Shown here: positions 42,701 to 54,655 of the stretch, piece after piece
Layout: every line of letters starts with the position of its first letter
Position numbering within the stretch: the first letter of the stretch is position 1
Assembly (NCBI RefSeq): GCF_003144195.1
Contig: NW_020290005.1
Coordinates: 310,001 to 374,000 of the forward strand
Length of the DNA stretch: 64,000 nt
Direction: 5' to 3'
From: Ceraceosorus guamensis
Taxonomy: Eukaryota; Basidiomycota; Exobasidiomycetes; Ceraceosorales; Ceraceosoraceae
Notes under the pieces: model-generated
Seen by the model: only the letters and a program-made list of their open reading frames with translations
Database searches by the model: none
What the model was told of the DNA's origin: nothing
Made by a program: the position numbers and the translations under genes

Positions 42701-45700
42701 AGATCCTCAAGAATCGCGTCCAGAGCTGCCTGTTTCTGGCTCTCGTCCTTGGCAAGCAACTTGAACAATGACTTGGCTTCGAAGACTAACGAGCCATGTC
42801 GATCTGCGAGGCTGAGTACGCGAGACATAAGACCATCATGCAAGCTCGCCCGGGCTGCGTCCAGAGAGGCTTTGCGCGCTTTCGCGGCTTCGATAGCTGC
42901 TGTGTCAACCTGTGTGCTGGTAGCTTTATCGTCCTTTGCTTGTCCTTCCTCAACCGGGGACTCGACAGCGTTCAGCGCCTGCAGCAGAGACGAGACCTGC
43001 TGCTCGGCGGAGCTGCCAGTCGCTGGACTTGCGTCTGTACCGCTCTCTGTCATTTGCACATCAGGATCGCTTGCAGCAACTGCACCGGAAGCCGTGTCTC
43101 CTGAAGTCTCGGGTTGCTGAGCAGGCGTTTGGCCGTCAAAGCTGGACGCAACGGCCGAAGTATTGGCACCAGACGCTTCTGCAGCGGCGCTGTCAGTCTC
43201 GTTGGTGGTATCTGATGGCTGCGACTCTTCCGGCGCCGGATCAAGGTCTGGCCCTGGGTTGGCTACAATTTCGGGATGCTGTCATGGGACAATCGCACAA
43301 TTAGATGAGCAGATCAGCGCAGCTTGCCTTTGCGAGGTGACTTACTGTCAACAAATAGTCAGTCGCTAAGGTGAGATTATTAGCGCATCTCGAAAGCGCT
43401 GCTCTTGCTGCGGCTCGAGGAAAGCCCATTTCCATAAGTTGACGCGTCTGCGACTCGCCCGGCTGCACTGCCAATCTGGATCGATGTGCAGAGGGTGCGC
43501 CGGATCCATGACCTCCCAGCATACCAGTGAGGCCTGCGAGTGCCGACTCGATCGAAGTCATACTGCGTTGGAGATTACCGAGACTGCCGCTTGCCGCGTT
43601 TGTGTCACGACTCACAGCACGACTGGCAGACAAGGAACTAGTGTTCGGCTCAGCTTTTTGTGCAGCTTCACCCTGAGCCTCCAGAATTGGACTTAGTGTC
43701 GATATGAGAGCGCGGGTGATGCTCAAGGGCATTTGAGCCAGCCAAGGCTGCTGCCAAGTCTGCTGCACTTTTGGCAAAACTTCTGACCTGATGCGCACCA
43801 CAAGGTTTGCAGCGTCGAAGTCGTCGACGACGGGCCGAGCGCCTGCGCGCGCGGACATCATTGCCGTTGCTGGCGACTCCTCGATGGCTTTGGAAGAGAC
43901 GAGGCGCTGAAGCAATACCAGCGAGACCCTAAGGCTGCCGCATGCGTGGCCGAGACTCGCGCGATCTGGCGCGGCATCTGCATGCAAGTGCTGGCCGCTT
44001 GCATCGAAGTGCTTCGAGATCTCGGAATTGCAGCGGTCGTAGTTCTCGAGAACGACTTGCAAACCATCCTGTTTGACAAAAGCCGAAAGCGTGAGCGTCT
44101 GAGCGAAAACGCCTGAGCCATGAGGTCGATCGTCGTATAGGAGACTGGAGGCGAAGCCAGCCATTGTGGTGGCGAACGTCAGGCTCTCGACTGGTCTATC
44201 AGAGTCTTGCCAGGACAAGCAATTGACCAGAACCTTCGCAAAAGCAAGTGAGGCAGTGTGAGCCTGCTTGCGATGATTGCTGTCGCTGGAGCGGCGCTCG
44301 GTAAGCAAACGACTGGTCTCCAAGAAGAAAGAGACGATGGACGAGGGCAACGATGAGGAGAGGTGTCGCAACGCTACCACGTTCGAGTGGTACGGGTCGC
44401 AATCCGAAGATGACTTCTTCGGCAAGATTGAAGTCGGCAGCCGTGCAGTTGTTGATGATTGATCGCTGTTGCCAGTGACCATCGCATTATCGTTCGCCGT
44501 GTCCTCCGCCCTGGGTGATGGAGTGGGGTCAGAGGAAGCTTTGGATCGACTGCTAGACGAGGCTGTTGCGATGTCCGCTGAGGTCACACTAGCCGTAGCT
44601 GCCTTCAACTGCACATTCTCCCACGCTGCTACGCGTTGCAGATCGCCAAGCTGCTCGATGGAGACCGGCTTGGTGGCTAGCAGAGAAGAGGCGCTGTTGA
44701 GCGTGGTGAAAAGTGTGGTTGGAAGCTTTGATCCGCTATAGCCAAACGTGGGCGCAATGTCGGCGAGAAGGTGCGTGGCAGCGTTCAGGTTGACTAAAAG
44801 ACGGAACTTGAAATTTGCTGCTTTGGCGCTTTCTTCGTCAGAAGGCTTCGCTAATTCAAGGAGAGCTGACGACGTGCGCGCGTCCCTGGAAATTGGTTGA
44901 AGCAGGCCCGCCTCATGCGCTTCGAAGAGGCAAGATTTGACGTGCTCTAGCACGGCATTCAGCACGGTGTGGGGACTAATTTCCACAATAAAACGTATCA
45001 GCGTGACGAGGCTGTCGTTGGCCACGCTGTTCACAAAGTCGTATGGCAAGCAAGGCAGCCGATACAGAGCCAAGAGTCGACTAAGACCATCTTGCTTCAA
45101 GAAGTCTTTACAATGCCCAGTGGTCTGAAACAGACCATCCAAGAACCGTGTAGCGACTTCGATGTAGCCAATCACCTCATTCTCTCGTCCAGATCCGTCG
45201 CGCGTCAAAGCCGCAGTCTTGGGGCGGAGTGGGAAAAGCTCCGGTTCGTCGAGTATGATCTCCTCGTCACCGCTTTGCTGACTTGAATTTTCTCTCGCAG
45301 CGGCCTGATTCTGTGCACTCGATTGGATCCCGCCCGTTGCATCTCTCATCTCGACGTCAGTCTGCTCTTCCTGCGGCACGGGCAGCAAGAGATAGCCCTT
45401 CTTCTCGTCTGCCCCAATCTCCATCTTCTGTCCAGACACCTCAATGTCCTTGAGGCATCGAACGGCGCATTCGATCACGCTTTGCTTGACGCTTGGCTGG
45501 TGTCTGACGAGCTCGTCGATGGAACTGCCGAACAAGCTAGCGTTGTCGCGATCAGCCAACACTTTCGTGTAGCGGGTCGAGGTGAACAGCGCGAATAATT
45601 TCGGCACCAAAGGCCTCGAGTTGAGCAAGTCGATCCCACTCTGATTGAGGCACAGAGCTCCAATGGCATTGGGAATAGCTGCGATCACGTCATAATTTGC

Positions 45701-47888
45701 CTCGATGTCTTCTTCGACAAGATCTAGGAAAGCTTGCGGGATTTGCTTTTCTTGCACAATGCCTAGGCTCGTAGGTTCGTTGTGGATGAAGGTCGCCATG
45801 ATGTGGATGGAGAGTGCCAGGATTTGGCCTCCAAAGACGCGTCTATGTTGGAAGATGCGCTTGATGGAACTGAGCAGGCTCGAATCGATCAAATTGCGCA
45901 GCCCTTCGGCAGTTCCAGTGGTCGACATCATGTGCGAGATGCTCTTGCAAAGATGGCGCAAGAGTTGCGCCCGACCGAAGGAAAGACGCCCATACAGGTT
46001 GTCGGGATGGTCTGCACCTGTAGATTTGTCTTGGGGCGGCTTGCCTTCCGCGTAATCTTCAACGTCTTCCTTTACTTCGGACTCGATGCGAGCAACGAAG
46101 ACGTCAAGTCCGCGAGCCGCACAGAAGAGGCCGAATGATGGCTGATAGGCGTACAGCACGCTGTCGATGAGACCCACGGCTCTGGTGACCGTTCGCTGCA
46201 GCATGTATGCTCGCGTGCTCGTCTTTTCTACCAGCTTGATGAGGAGCGGTAGCAGACCAGCGCTGACAACCATGTTTGAGCCCACAACAGTCGACGTCAC
46301 AAAGCTGACGAAACCGAAGAGAGCGTCGATCAATCGATCGTCCGGTTGCGCTTCATCGCCAGTCGACAAGATGCCGACAAGGTCTCTCAGCACGTGCAGC
46401 AGAATGCCGTGATTCGCCGATGCGTTGACGGCTGTGAGCACATCATTGACTTTGCCACGGTAGCGGCCCAACGCATCCAATGCGTAGAAAGCGCCTGATT
46501 GAATGACGGTCCCGACTCGGGAGCTCGGATCCACCACTCTGGCAAGGCGCTGAACGATATCAGGCTCGTACAGAAAGAGCTGTGTGGATGCTGTCGACTC
46601 GGGCGTCGTGTGAGCTAGGGCAGAGAGAGCAGAGCGATCCGCGAATCAGCGACCCAACAGACGCCACCAAGACCGCAAGAAAACGTACCATAGATAGCGA
46701 CTGCGAGAAGTCTGCAGACCAACAACTGACGTCGCAAAGCAGCATCTTTGACCCCCATAGCCAGCCGCACTTTCTGGAGTAGCTCGAAATGGTCTTCGGA
46801 TGGGATGGAATACTTTTCCACAGCATCTGCCAGAACGTCGACAAGCCTCCGGGCCGTGTGCATGAGGTTTCCCAGGTCGACTGCGACGAGACCTTCATTC
46901 TGCAAGTCGCGAGGAGCTTCCTGCGAAGGCTGGTTGCTTCCACTTGGAGCCGGAGGACTTTGACCACGTGGTCTGCCGGCCGGCGTGGGAGTCGTGGGGA
47001 AGACAGGAGCAGGCACAAATGACAGACCACTGGCGGCAGAAGCGCTTGCTGTTGGCTGTTGGCGAGAAGGTGTCCGGCCTGGCCGCTGTGGCGTGGCAGC
47101 CGCGAAAGGCTCTGCTGCATCGCTGTTTCGTCCGGCAACATGGCTGTCCGAATGGTAAGGAGCATTCTTGTGGCTTCGATGCCTGTAGAAGTGGAACTTC
47201 ACGTGAGATAGCTCGGCTGGAAATGAAGCATCGTCGCGCGCCCATTCGACCATGTCGACCCCGTGCTCTCGTGGCGCCCAAGTGACAGCTAGCGCATTCA
47301 GACGCTCGGGTGAGATGGCAAATTCTGCCCTTCGACCGCCTCCTTGGCTGCTATACTGTTGAGCTGGTCGCAGAATCAATCGCAGAGTCGCCTCAAGGAC
47401 ATCGACATCTGGAGTCGCGAGCAGCACATTGAGGTGCTCGAAAGAGTTGTAGAGCTTTCGATTCGTGCAATTTTCCAGGAGAAGCCTTGAGAATCGCAGC
47501 ACCGAAACCAAAAGCCTTTTGCGGTTGGGTGTGAAGTCGTTGATTTGCAGATGAGACAAGTCGTAGTCGGCGCAGGTCTCTGCCAGAATGTCATCAAATC
47601 TGTTCAGTGTAGCGGTCCAGTAGTGAAGATCTCCGCGAGGCCAACACCACTCTGAGATGCCATCTAAGATCGGTGGAAGCTCGTCATCTGTGGCTGCAGA
47701 GATCTGCAATAGGAGGGTCTTGACGGCATCGTTCTGAGGGTATGAAGGATGTATGCAATGTCAGCAGATGTGCAGCTGGCTCCACCGAAAGGTGGGAATG
47801 ACCAGAATGACTTTCGGTGGGTCGTCGACACCCTTTCGGGTATACTCACGGCTTCAGCGAGCCTTTTGGGTGCCTTGGTGATCTTCAT
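36740..47888 (-). CDS. HUWE1/TOM1-family giant protein lacking the HECT domain
   Basis: Seven exons (47850..47888, 46689..47733, 43346..46614, 40559..43278, 40334..40493, 37456..40259, 36740..37367) give 3554 residues. The order matches TOM1: a DUF908 region (from NDAVKTLLLQISAATDDELP), a DUF913 region (IPNAIGALCLNQSGIDLL), a UBA domain near residue 1420-1450 (TRQLMEMGFPRAAARAALS), a long acidic region, and DUF4414 with ubiquitin-binding-type motifs (IDPTFLEALPDDMREEVV, IAPEFLEALPPEIRAEVM). Then come the armadillo-like segments LVRLLFFPQ and VDSLVALLSSVTKPLTNL, and finally LLRSLRAIEWL. The frame stops 9 residues later. Family members continue for roughly 700-900 more residues to a C-terminal HECT ligase domain. 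Tom1 ubiquitinates excess ribosomal proteins and histones. Here the catalytic part is not in this gene as sequenced. Confidence 0.93.
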
Positions 47889-48619
47889 AGTGACCGAGCA
47901 GTGGCAACACCGACTTCACTGGATTGACAATCGCTCCAGTGCCGCTGAGCTGGGCATGTGAGAGCAGGTTGTCAGCCCAGCGACACTGGTAGCAACAGAT
48001 AGTGACGCAAACGTAAAGGCTGTTGAGAGCAATTCTCGACCAGGTTCTCTTATCGCCAGGTCACAGAAAAGGAATCAAGGATATTCGTTGATGGAGTCGG
48101 TAATGAGAGCCGCTAGCGCCATTTGCTCGCGTGAGCAGGATCGAGGGCAGTCCGGTCTTTGCTCCGCGCGCTGTCGACCTGTGACTGATGGCGATGGAGT
48201 GAAGGGCGTGAGAGCTGCAATCACGATGGTGAAGTGGTGACAGATAGCACAGCTGTGGCATCTGGGCCACCAACGCACACCACTCGCTACACAGCTAGCT
48301 TGTACACGCGCAGGCGCCAAATTTGGGGATGAGGCGCTTATTCGATCGCGATCGACTCACATCGGCGCGCGATTCGTTCCTCCACCAGGCTCACGCGTCT
48401 CGTATCGGCCGGCAAAGCGCTTCTCGGCGGCGCGCAGGCACGAGTCACGAGTATACGAAGCGAGACGCTCTGATTGCAGCCTGCACGTCGCCCGCCTCTA
48501 GCTGGACCAGCGCTCGCTCCCCCCCGCACTCTTGACTCCGACTCCAGACAAGTCACGCTTGTAGAGGACCTCACGGAGCACAGCGTTCGACGATTTGTCT
48601 CTCCAACAAGTTTCTCACA
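47889..48619. other. Bidirectional promoter region, TOM1-family gene and small basic protein gene
   Basis: This 731-bp gap lies between two gene starts transcribed away from each other. No coding sequence is supported. It contains TCGATCGCGATCGA-like dyad sequence near 48341-48356. Confidence 0.5.
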
Positions 48620-49277
48620 ATGGCGGGCAAAAAGCGTAAAGCATCGGGCACCGAGGGTCGCAAAGAAGATGCCAAGCGACAAGCCACAGAGTCCGCCTCT
48701 GGGAGCACTCCAGCAACTGCTGGTCAGGTAAGCAAGAATGCTGCTGTTGGTGCGACGATGGTGGAAGCTAGTCAGGGAAGAGCCAACGTCAATTACGTTG
48801 CGAGGTTCTTTGACTACAAGGAGAGGCTGCACAAAGCCAATTCTGTGAGTAGTGAAGGTCGTCAGCCAAGGACGTCGCTCCCAAGCCCGCTAGCTAGCTC
48901 GAACGAGCTGGCCTCGGCCTGCTTCCCTCCCGTGACATCCACTTCGCGCTCACTGCCTGATGCTATGGCACAGAAACGTGATGGCTATCACGACGCTCTA
49001 CGGCGGTCCATGACGAAGCACTGCGACTTGCAAGAAGAGATAGAGTAAGCAAGCCTTCTCAAGTTGTCCAAGCAACCGACAAGTCCTTCCACCCGCTCAC
49101 CCCTCCCCTCTCATCTGTCCTAGCTACATCCTCGACGCAATCGCCACAGCGCGTCAAAAGAGGCTTGGAAGCTCGGCACAGGCAAAGCTGAAGCGCTCTG
49201 AGCGAGATCGTTCAAAGCTTGCCTCCGCACTGGGTCCAGCACCTCAGTCGACCTTGTCTCACGTGCTCGATGACTAG
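48620..49277 (+). CDS. Small basic, probably nuclear protein (unrecognised)
   Basis: Three exons (48620..48844, 48974..49044, 49124..49277) give 149 residues. The N-terminus MAGKKRKASG carries a likely nuclear localisation signal. After a low-complexity stretch the protein looks ordered and helical: NYVARFFDYKERLHKANS, KRDGYHDALRRSMTKH, DLQEEIDYILDAIATARQKR and a Lys/Arg/Ser-rich tail ending SHVLDD. A GTAAGC at 48728 could be an alternative donor, but the frame reads through it. I do not recognise the family. Conserved phase at both introns and the coiled-coil look argue for a real gene. It is divergent from the TOM1-family gene. Confidence 0.58.
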
Positions 49278-49846
49278 AATGAGAAGCGGCGAGAGTGATT
49301 TACGCATGCTCTCGCACTGCACCAGTAAGCGCTGCCAATGCTGCTCGTCAGGCTGTGACACCCGTCCACGGAGAGCACAAGGAGGCCGCCAACACGTTTC
49401 AATCTCTCGGCGGCTAGTCTGTCTCATGGCATCAGCCTATACCATGGCGACACCAAGCCGGGTTGGAAGGCAGAGATGTCATGTGTCGCACCTCGTGTAT
49501 TTGTACAAGAACCGATCCCAGATTCGAAATCATATTCCTCAGACGCACGATTTGTCATCACCAATGACACAGACGGAGAGATGCTCACGGAAGGTGCAAT
49601 TCGTATTGGATTCGGAGGCTGACTCTATGGGCACTGGCAGAATACCCAACAGCGGGTGGATAGCACAGAGGGACTTGGTGAAAAAGCTGAAAGGACAGTC
49701 TAAGGCTACAATGGATATATGGAAATCGGACATGTGGGGCGCGCAATGGGGGTGAGGGCCTCAGCGCCACAACAAGATTTTCGAGCGATGATGAGTGAGC
49801 GAGGCATGGCAATCAGAGCAGAGCAGAGCTACAAGCGCGGTGGGTG
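49278..49846. other. Gap between convergent small basic gene and 372-residue gene
   Basis: 569 bp containing only frames without family signature. It should hold both 3' ends. Confidence 0.45.
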
Positions 49847-51046
49847 TCAGCAGTGGTCTTCATAGAAGGAGCCACTAGACATTTCCAGTCCAGCCACGCC
49901 TGAAGCATCGTATCCGGAAGTTCCCCTTCCTGCCGGCCAGCAGCGTTCAGCTCCCGGACTGCGCAAGTCTAGCGAGATCGATCGGCCTGCTCTGGCGCCT
50001 TTCGTCAAAGCTTGCCTCTCCTCTTGCGCAGTCGAAAGGTCGAGAGAGCCCGCTCGGCGCGCAAGCTTCCTTGTCGGCCGCGGGTCATCAGCGTCGCCCG
50101 ATGTCTGTAGAGACGCGAGCTTCGTCTTGAGTCGCTCGCTCAGGTCGTCCTCGGTAAAGGCAGCTTGCTCCACGTCTGCTACGGGTGTTGTCGCACCTGT
50201 ATCCACGCCCGAAGCATCAGCCGACGAGCTGCTGCGGCGCGAAGAGGCTGCAGATGAGCTAGATGGCGTCGATGCCCCCTTGAGTAGCTCATCTGCACCG
50301 TCGGTCGCGACTGGACTGCTAGTCTGAGCAGCGCCGTCGAGCACCGTCGTAGAGGCAGAGGGCCCAGCGCACGTCTCAACGCACGTCGTCTTGATCGGCG
50401 TAGGAGGCGCAGCAGTGGCCGATTTGCACGAGCTGGAAGAGGTGGCGCCAGTCGAACCTGACCTAGAAGTGCTCGCAGAAGATGATGAGGAAGAATGTCC
50501 GGTGCTCGTACGAGACGTGGGGGACCCAGGATCCGATTCGATCTCATCGCCAGTCTCTCTCCTCGGTGGCCGCTCGGTAGGTGCTTTGCGTCCAGGGGGT
50601 CTCTCCTCGCAGTCCTCCGAGCTTGCTACTGAGAATTTGGAATCCGTGATGCTGTAGAACGAGTAGCCTTTGGGCCCGCCTCGATATGTGCCGATAACAT
50701 GATCATCGTCTCCACCGTACTGCGAAGGTGGCAAAGCAGCAGGCATTCGAGATCAGCGTGCTTGACCTCCCCAGACTCGCCTTCTCTTTCGATTACTCAC
50801 AAGATTGACCGTGGGATACGCATACACAGGTCTTCTTCCACCCCAGATCAACCCTCCATCTTCCCAACCAATCTCGTCGGTGCGCAAGGGAACATACAGT
50901 GTCTTGTTGGACAGATCCTGGTCCGGTGCGGGCTCGGACTTCCTAGGACGGTCGGGCGGCGGGGTGAGTCGAATGCTCGGAATCACGAATCCATTACGAA
51001 TTACCGGTCCTGCCGACTTGATCGCTTGAGCTGAAGTGGACGCCAT
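49847..51046 (-). CDS. Uncharacterised Ser-rich protein
   Basis: Two exons (50801..51046, 49847..50719) give 372 residues. The first ~110 residues look ordered and could be a small conserved module: NGFVIPSIRLTPPPDRPRK, then KTLYVPLRTDEIGWEDGG, LIWGGRRPVYAYPTVNL, and, across the intron, YGGDDDHVIGTYRGGPKGY and SFYSITDSKFSV. The remaining 250 residues are Ser/Thr/Ala/Arg-rich and probably disordered, with several RRxS-like phosphosites. I know no family with this pattern and infer no function. The CAG acceptor, the GTGAGT donor and uninterrupted phase 0 support the splice. Confidence 0.6.
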
Positions 51047-54000
51047 CTCGACGAGATCTGTGAGACTGTAGATCAGCGGCGAAGAGCTAGTGGACTACAA
51101 CCGATGATGATCTGGTGGATGAGTGCAGGAGCACGTTGCAGCCGGCACGAGTGGCGGGAGGAGTATGCAAAGCGTTTGCCTGGCTTAGATCCAGGCTTGA
51201 CGCTCAGGCTTCTGTAGTTGCTGCGCACGCGCAACGAGTTCGTGGCTGCGTCAATGAGAACCCTCGGGTGAGATAGCGTTTATTGCGGGCAGCTTCAAGA
51301 AGAGAACGCAATTTGCGTTCCTTGTAAAAACAGATGCCGTTGCGGATGATTGGATAGAGGCTGGGTGCTTGAGTGTCCAACCTCTCCACTCTAAAGTGTC
51401 GGTCGATGTAACGGTAGAGAGTAGGCAGAGACTGTTGAAGCTGATTTTCTAGTGCAGTGACCTTTTGACACAGCACGATGGCGATGAGAAGAAATCTATC
51501 TCTCTCTAATAAGGGTGGTTGAGTTTGTCACAAATGATGTCGATGGGTGTAGTCGATGTCAGCATGCGAGAAGGGCGCGGTCAAAGTTGGGCAGTCGATT
51601 GGTGTCGAGTGTGCACGGATCTCGTCGATGCTGTGAGCAGCCTTCCGATTCATCAAGAACCGGGTGCAAAACAACGGGAGCAGAGGAGGAAAGGAAGATT
51701 TCGATGCAAGATTAGAGCTCTATATCAAGGGATTGATGACGACACACATGATGGATGGACATCGGCAGCTCGAACCTGGTCTATAGATGGCACGTACATG
51801 GTCGAGTCGGTCCAATCAACAAGCATCGTGAGATGCTGTTCAAAACGTTGGAAACGTTGGAACGGGCATGGCAGCAGCAGCTTAATCAAATCAGGATTGG
51901 CTATTCGTTGCACATGCTGCTTCCCGAACCCGCGGCACTAAATCACGCTCGGAATCGAGGGTGCACTCAAAGACTCATCACAACTCGATCGTGACTGCCT
52001 GACCGTAATTTGTTGTGCATTCACATTAGCATGCATATGCAGTGCTGGTGCTGCCCGCATGTTGCTTTCGCGCCCAGACGCGCGAAACTCGCACTACGTT
52101 GCACCAGAGCCGGGGGCAACACGCGGTGCGAATGTGCGCCGCCGTCATGATGCGGCAGCGCGCTGCAGCAGTCGTACAAATAACCGCATCCTACGGCATT
52201 CCAGCACTCACAAGCTATCAGCTATGGCCGCCGAGCCAAGTTTCATGCCTCATGCCATGCGTCGACGCCGCCTTCGCCCAAGCATCGGCGTGCAGAGAGT
52301 TGCAGCATTCATGTGATTTTCTTTGCCTAGCCAGTTCTCGGCGCAGCAGACCGCATGATTCGAGCGCGAGTCCGACGCAGCAGGCATCATCAGCCAGCAC
52401 GGCCACAACTTTTGACTCTGACCGTGTACTGTATGCGGCTGTAAAATCTCGATGATCATGCAGAGCGCCTGATACGCAGATCGGCGACGAAAGCCCGAAT
52501 GAACAGCACAGGTGTTTATAGAGGGAGGTGTAGCCATGCAGAGAGGGAGGCCATTTCCAAAGTTTAGGACTCGGAGCTCTCATTCTTGATTTGTCTTCCG
52601 TTCAAGGCAATTCCGCCGGAAATATGCGTACAATTCTTGTGAGTGTAAGCGTGGACGGACCCTGATTCTTCTGGATCGTGGCTCTGCTGGGGTTGCTGCT
52701 GGGCTGAGCGGAGTATGCAGCAAGCATCAGTGCTGACACGGAGGGGCGAGGGAGTCTCAAAGTCAGCCACGACTCTGACTCAAAACTGTAGCTTCGCCTC
52801 CTGCGTCGCGGTCATGCGCTCGGCGGGACGCTTTGCTTCAGACGGCGGCAAAAGCGGACACAAAAGCGCGCGCACCGCGATGAGGTGACAGGCAGACATG
52901 CCCGCGGCACATCATCGTCATCATGCGGGGCTGTGATTCATGAGTCAGGGTTTGAGTGTGCATGCTGCGCGTGATGGTTGCGTGTGACGCGATGAGGAGC
53001 AAGCATAACCTGCATGAGCTTACGCGGCGGTATCTGAGCTACCTGAAGCGACGACGCGTACAGGCGCGATCTTCTCCTCTTTGCGCTATACGTGCTTTCC
53101 CGCTTTGGCTAGCTTTGCTGTTGCTTATTCGATTCGCTACCGAGGCATGCTCCAACCGATGATCAACTCTGCTCTCTGATCGTGTCTAGCAAGATCACCC
53201 TCGCAGCTCGCTTCGTGCGTACACTTATAGATGTGATTCACATTAGTCAAGAGTCGTGAGTTGGACCGTCGTGTTTGATCAGCCGCTGAGCGTATAGATG
53301 GTGAGTTGAGCCGCTCAACGCGCGTGGGAAGGCCAGACCCTGCTTCAAACGACACGATGCTGCCGCAGCCACTTACCCCAAGCAGAATCTCGAAGTCGTT
53401 GTGTAATCACGAAACACGAATCACGAATCGACATGGACCTGGTCTCGGCCATGACGCTTCGTTTCCTTCGATCACGTGAATGCTAGGCATTTGATTGACT
53501 TACTTGCTGCTCATCAGACTCACGAACTCCAGACCGCAGACTGACCAGCTGAGTCATCAGCGCGCGTGCAAATCTCATTCACATTTGCGTACATAGCGAG
53601 TGGGCTGCCATCAGAAGAGTCGTCTTGATCTGGCTCAACGTCATCTGCGACACATGATTCGAATTCAAGATTGGCAAAACGTCACTTCACCAATCGTGAA
53701 TCACGTGAATCGCGAATGTGCTTGTGGCACAACGTAATTGAATGGTGAGAGCCTGAGCAAGCACGCAGACTGTGCACTTTACGACTCACGGTTTTGCTCA
53801 TCTTACCACGCCTATAATGAGCATGCGTCAACTCGTCTGCTGTACAGTCAAGTCAGCTTGAGCGTCTCTTCGCTCGGGGAAGCTGCAAATCCCGAGCTAG
53901 CATCCCCTCATCGGCCACTTGCCTGGCCTTCCGAGATATCTTCGCTTGTTGACTGCATGTAATCGACGTCCTTCTCTCCAAACGGGCCTCGATTGCGTCA

Positions 54001-54655
54001 GCAAGAGAGCCTTGTTGCTCGCGAAAGTGTGGGGCTGCCAGCCGCTTTGGACTCTTGCAGCTGGAGCGCGTGGACCCTGCAGCAAAGAAGTCAGTCGTAA
54101 GCGTCCAGCCAAACAGTCTCGAGTCGTGAGCGTAAGTCGGACGGTTGAATGCAGAAAGATCCCGTGCGATTATGCTGACAATGAAAAATCGTCACCCCGA
54201 ATCAAGGGCCGTCCAAGTGCACTGCCATGGATGTACGTCTGGCGTGATTTGTGATGGGATTCAGGCTGATGATCGATGGGTGCATGCCGTCATACTCAAC
54301 ACTTGTGCACGATCGTGGCGTTGGCGTCCAATTTCGCACAGTCAACATAAGGAGGCGGTCCGAACCCGCGCACACAACACGTCCGCGGCGTTTGCACGGG
54401 CAAATGGGGCTCATGAAGCATGACCGCGCGGGCCCGCTTCTGATGTGGCTCCGGGACAGAATTGCTCTGAGGCGATCACACTCGATGATGGGTTTTGTCG
54501 AAGCTACTCTCAGATTGACTTCCATCCGAGTAAATAGCAGCTTCACTGTGCTGTGCTTCCCGAGAGAGAGAGAGAGAGACGCGATCGTCAATGTCAATGT
54601 AGGTGTCTGCATTGCGTAGAGCACGTGTCTAGTCCGAGCATGCAGCAGTACAGCT
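51047..54655. other. 3.6-kb region without an identifiable gene
   Basis: This is the longest gene-free stretch. It holds one AATCACGAAT decamer (53419-53428) next to AATCACGAAA, further near-copies around 53694-53720, and a (GA)9 repeat (54562-54579). A minus-strand frame near 51204-51476 (RYIDRHFRVERLDTQAPSLY, continuing to KERKLRSLLEAARNKRYL) looks protein-like but has no ATG or obvious partner exons. Whether the region holds a fast-evolving gene, an ncRNA or long regulatory DNA cannot be told from sequence alone. Confidence 0.5.
54562..54579. repeat. (GA)9 microsatellite
   Basis: Nine perfect GA dinucleotides just downstream of the CDCA7-type gene's stop. Confidence 0.9.
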
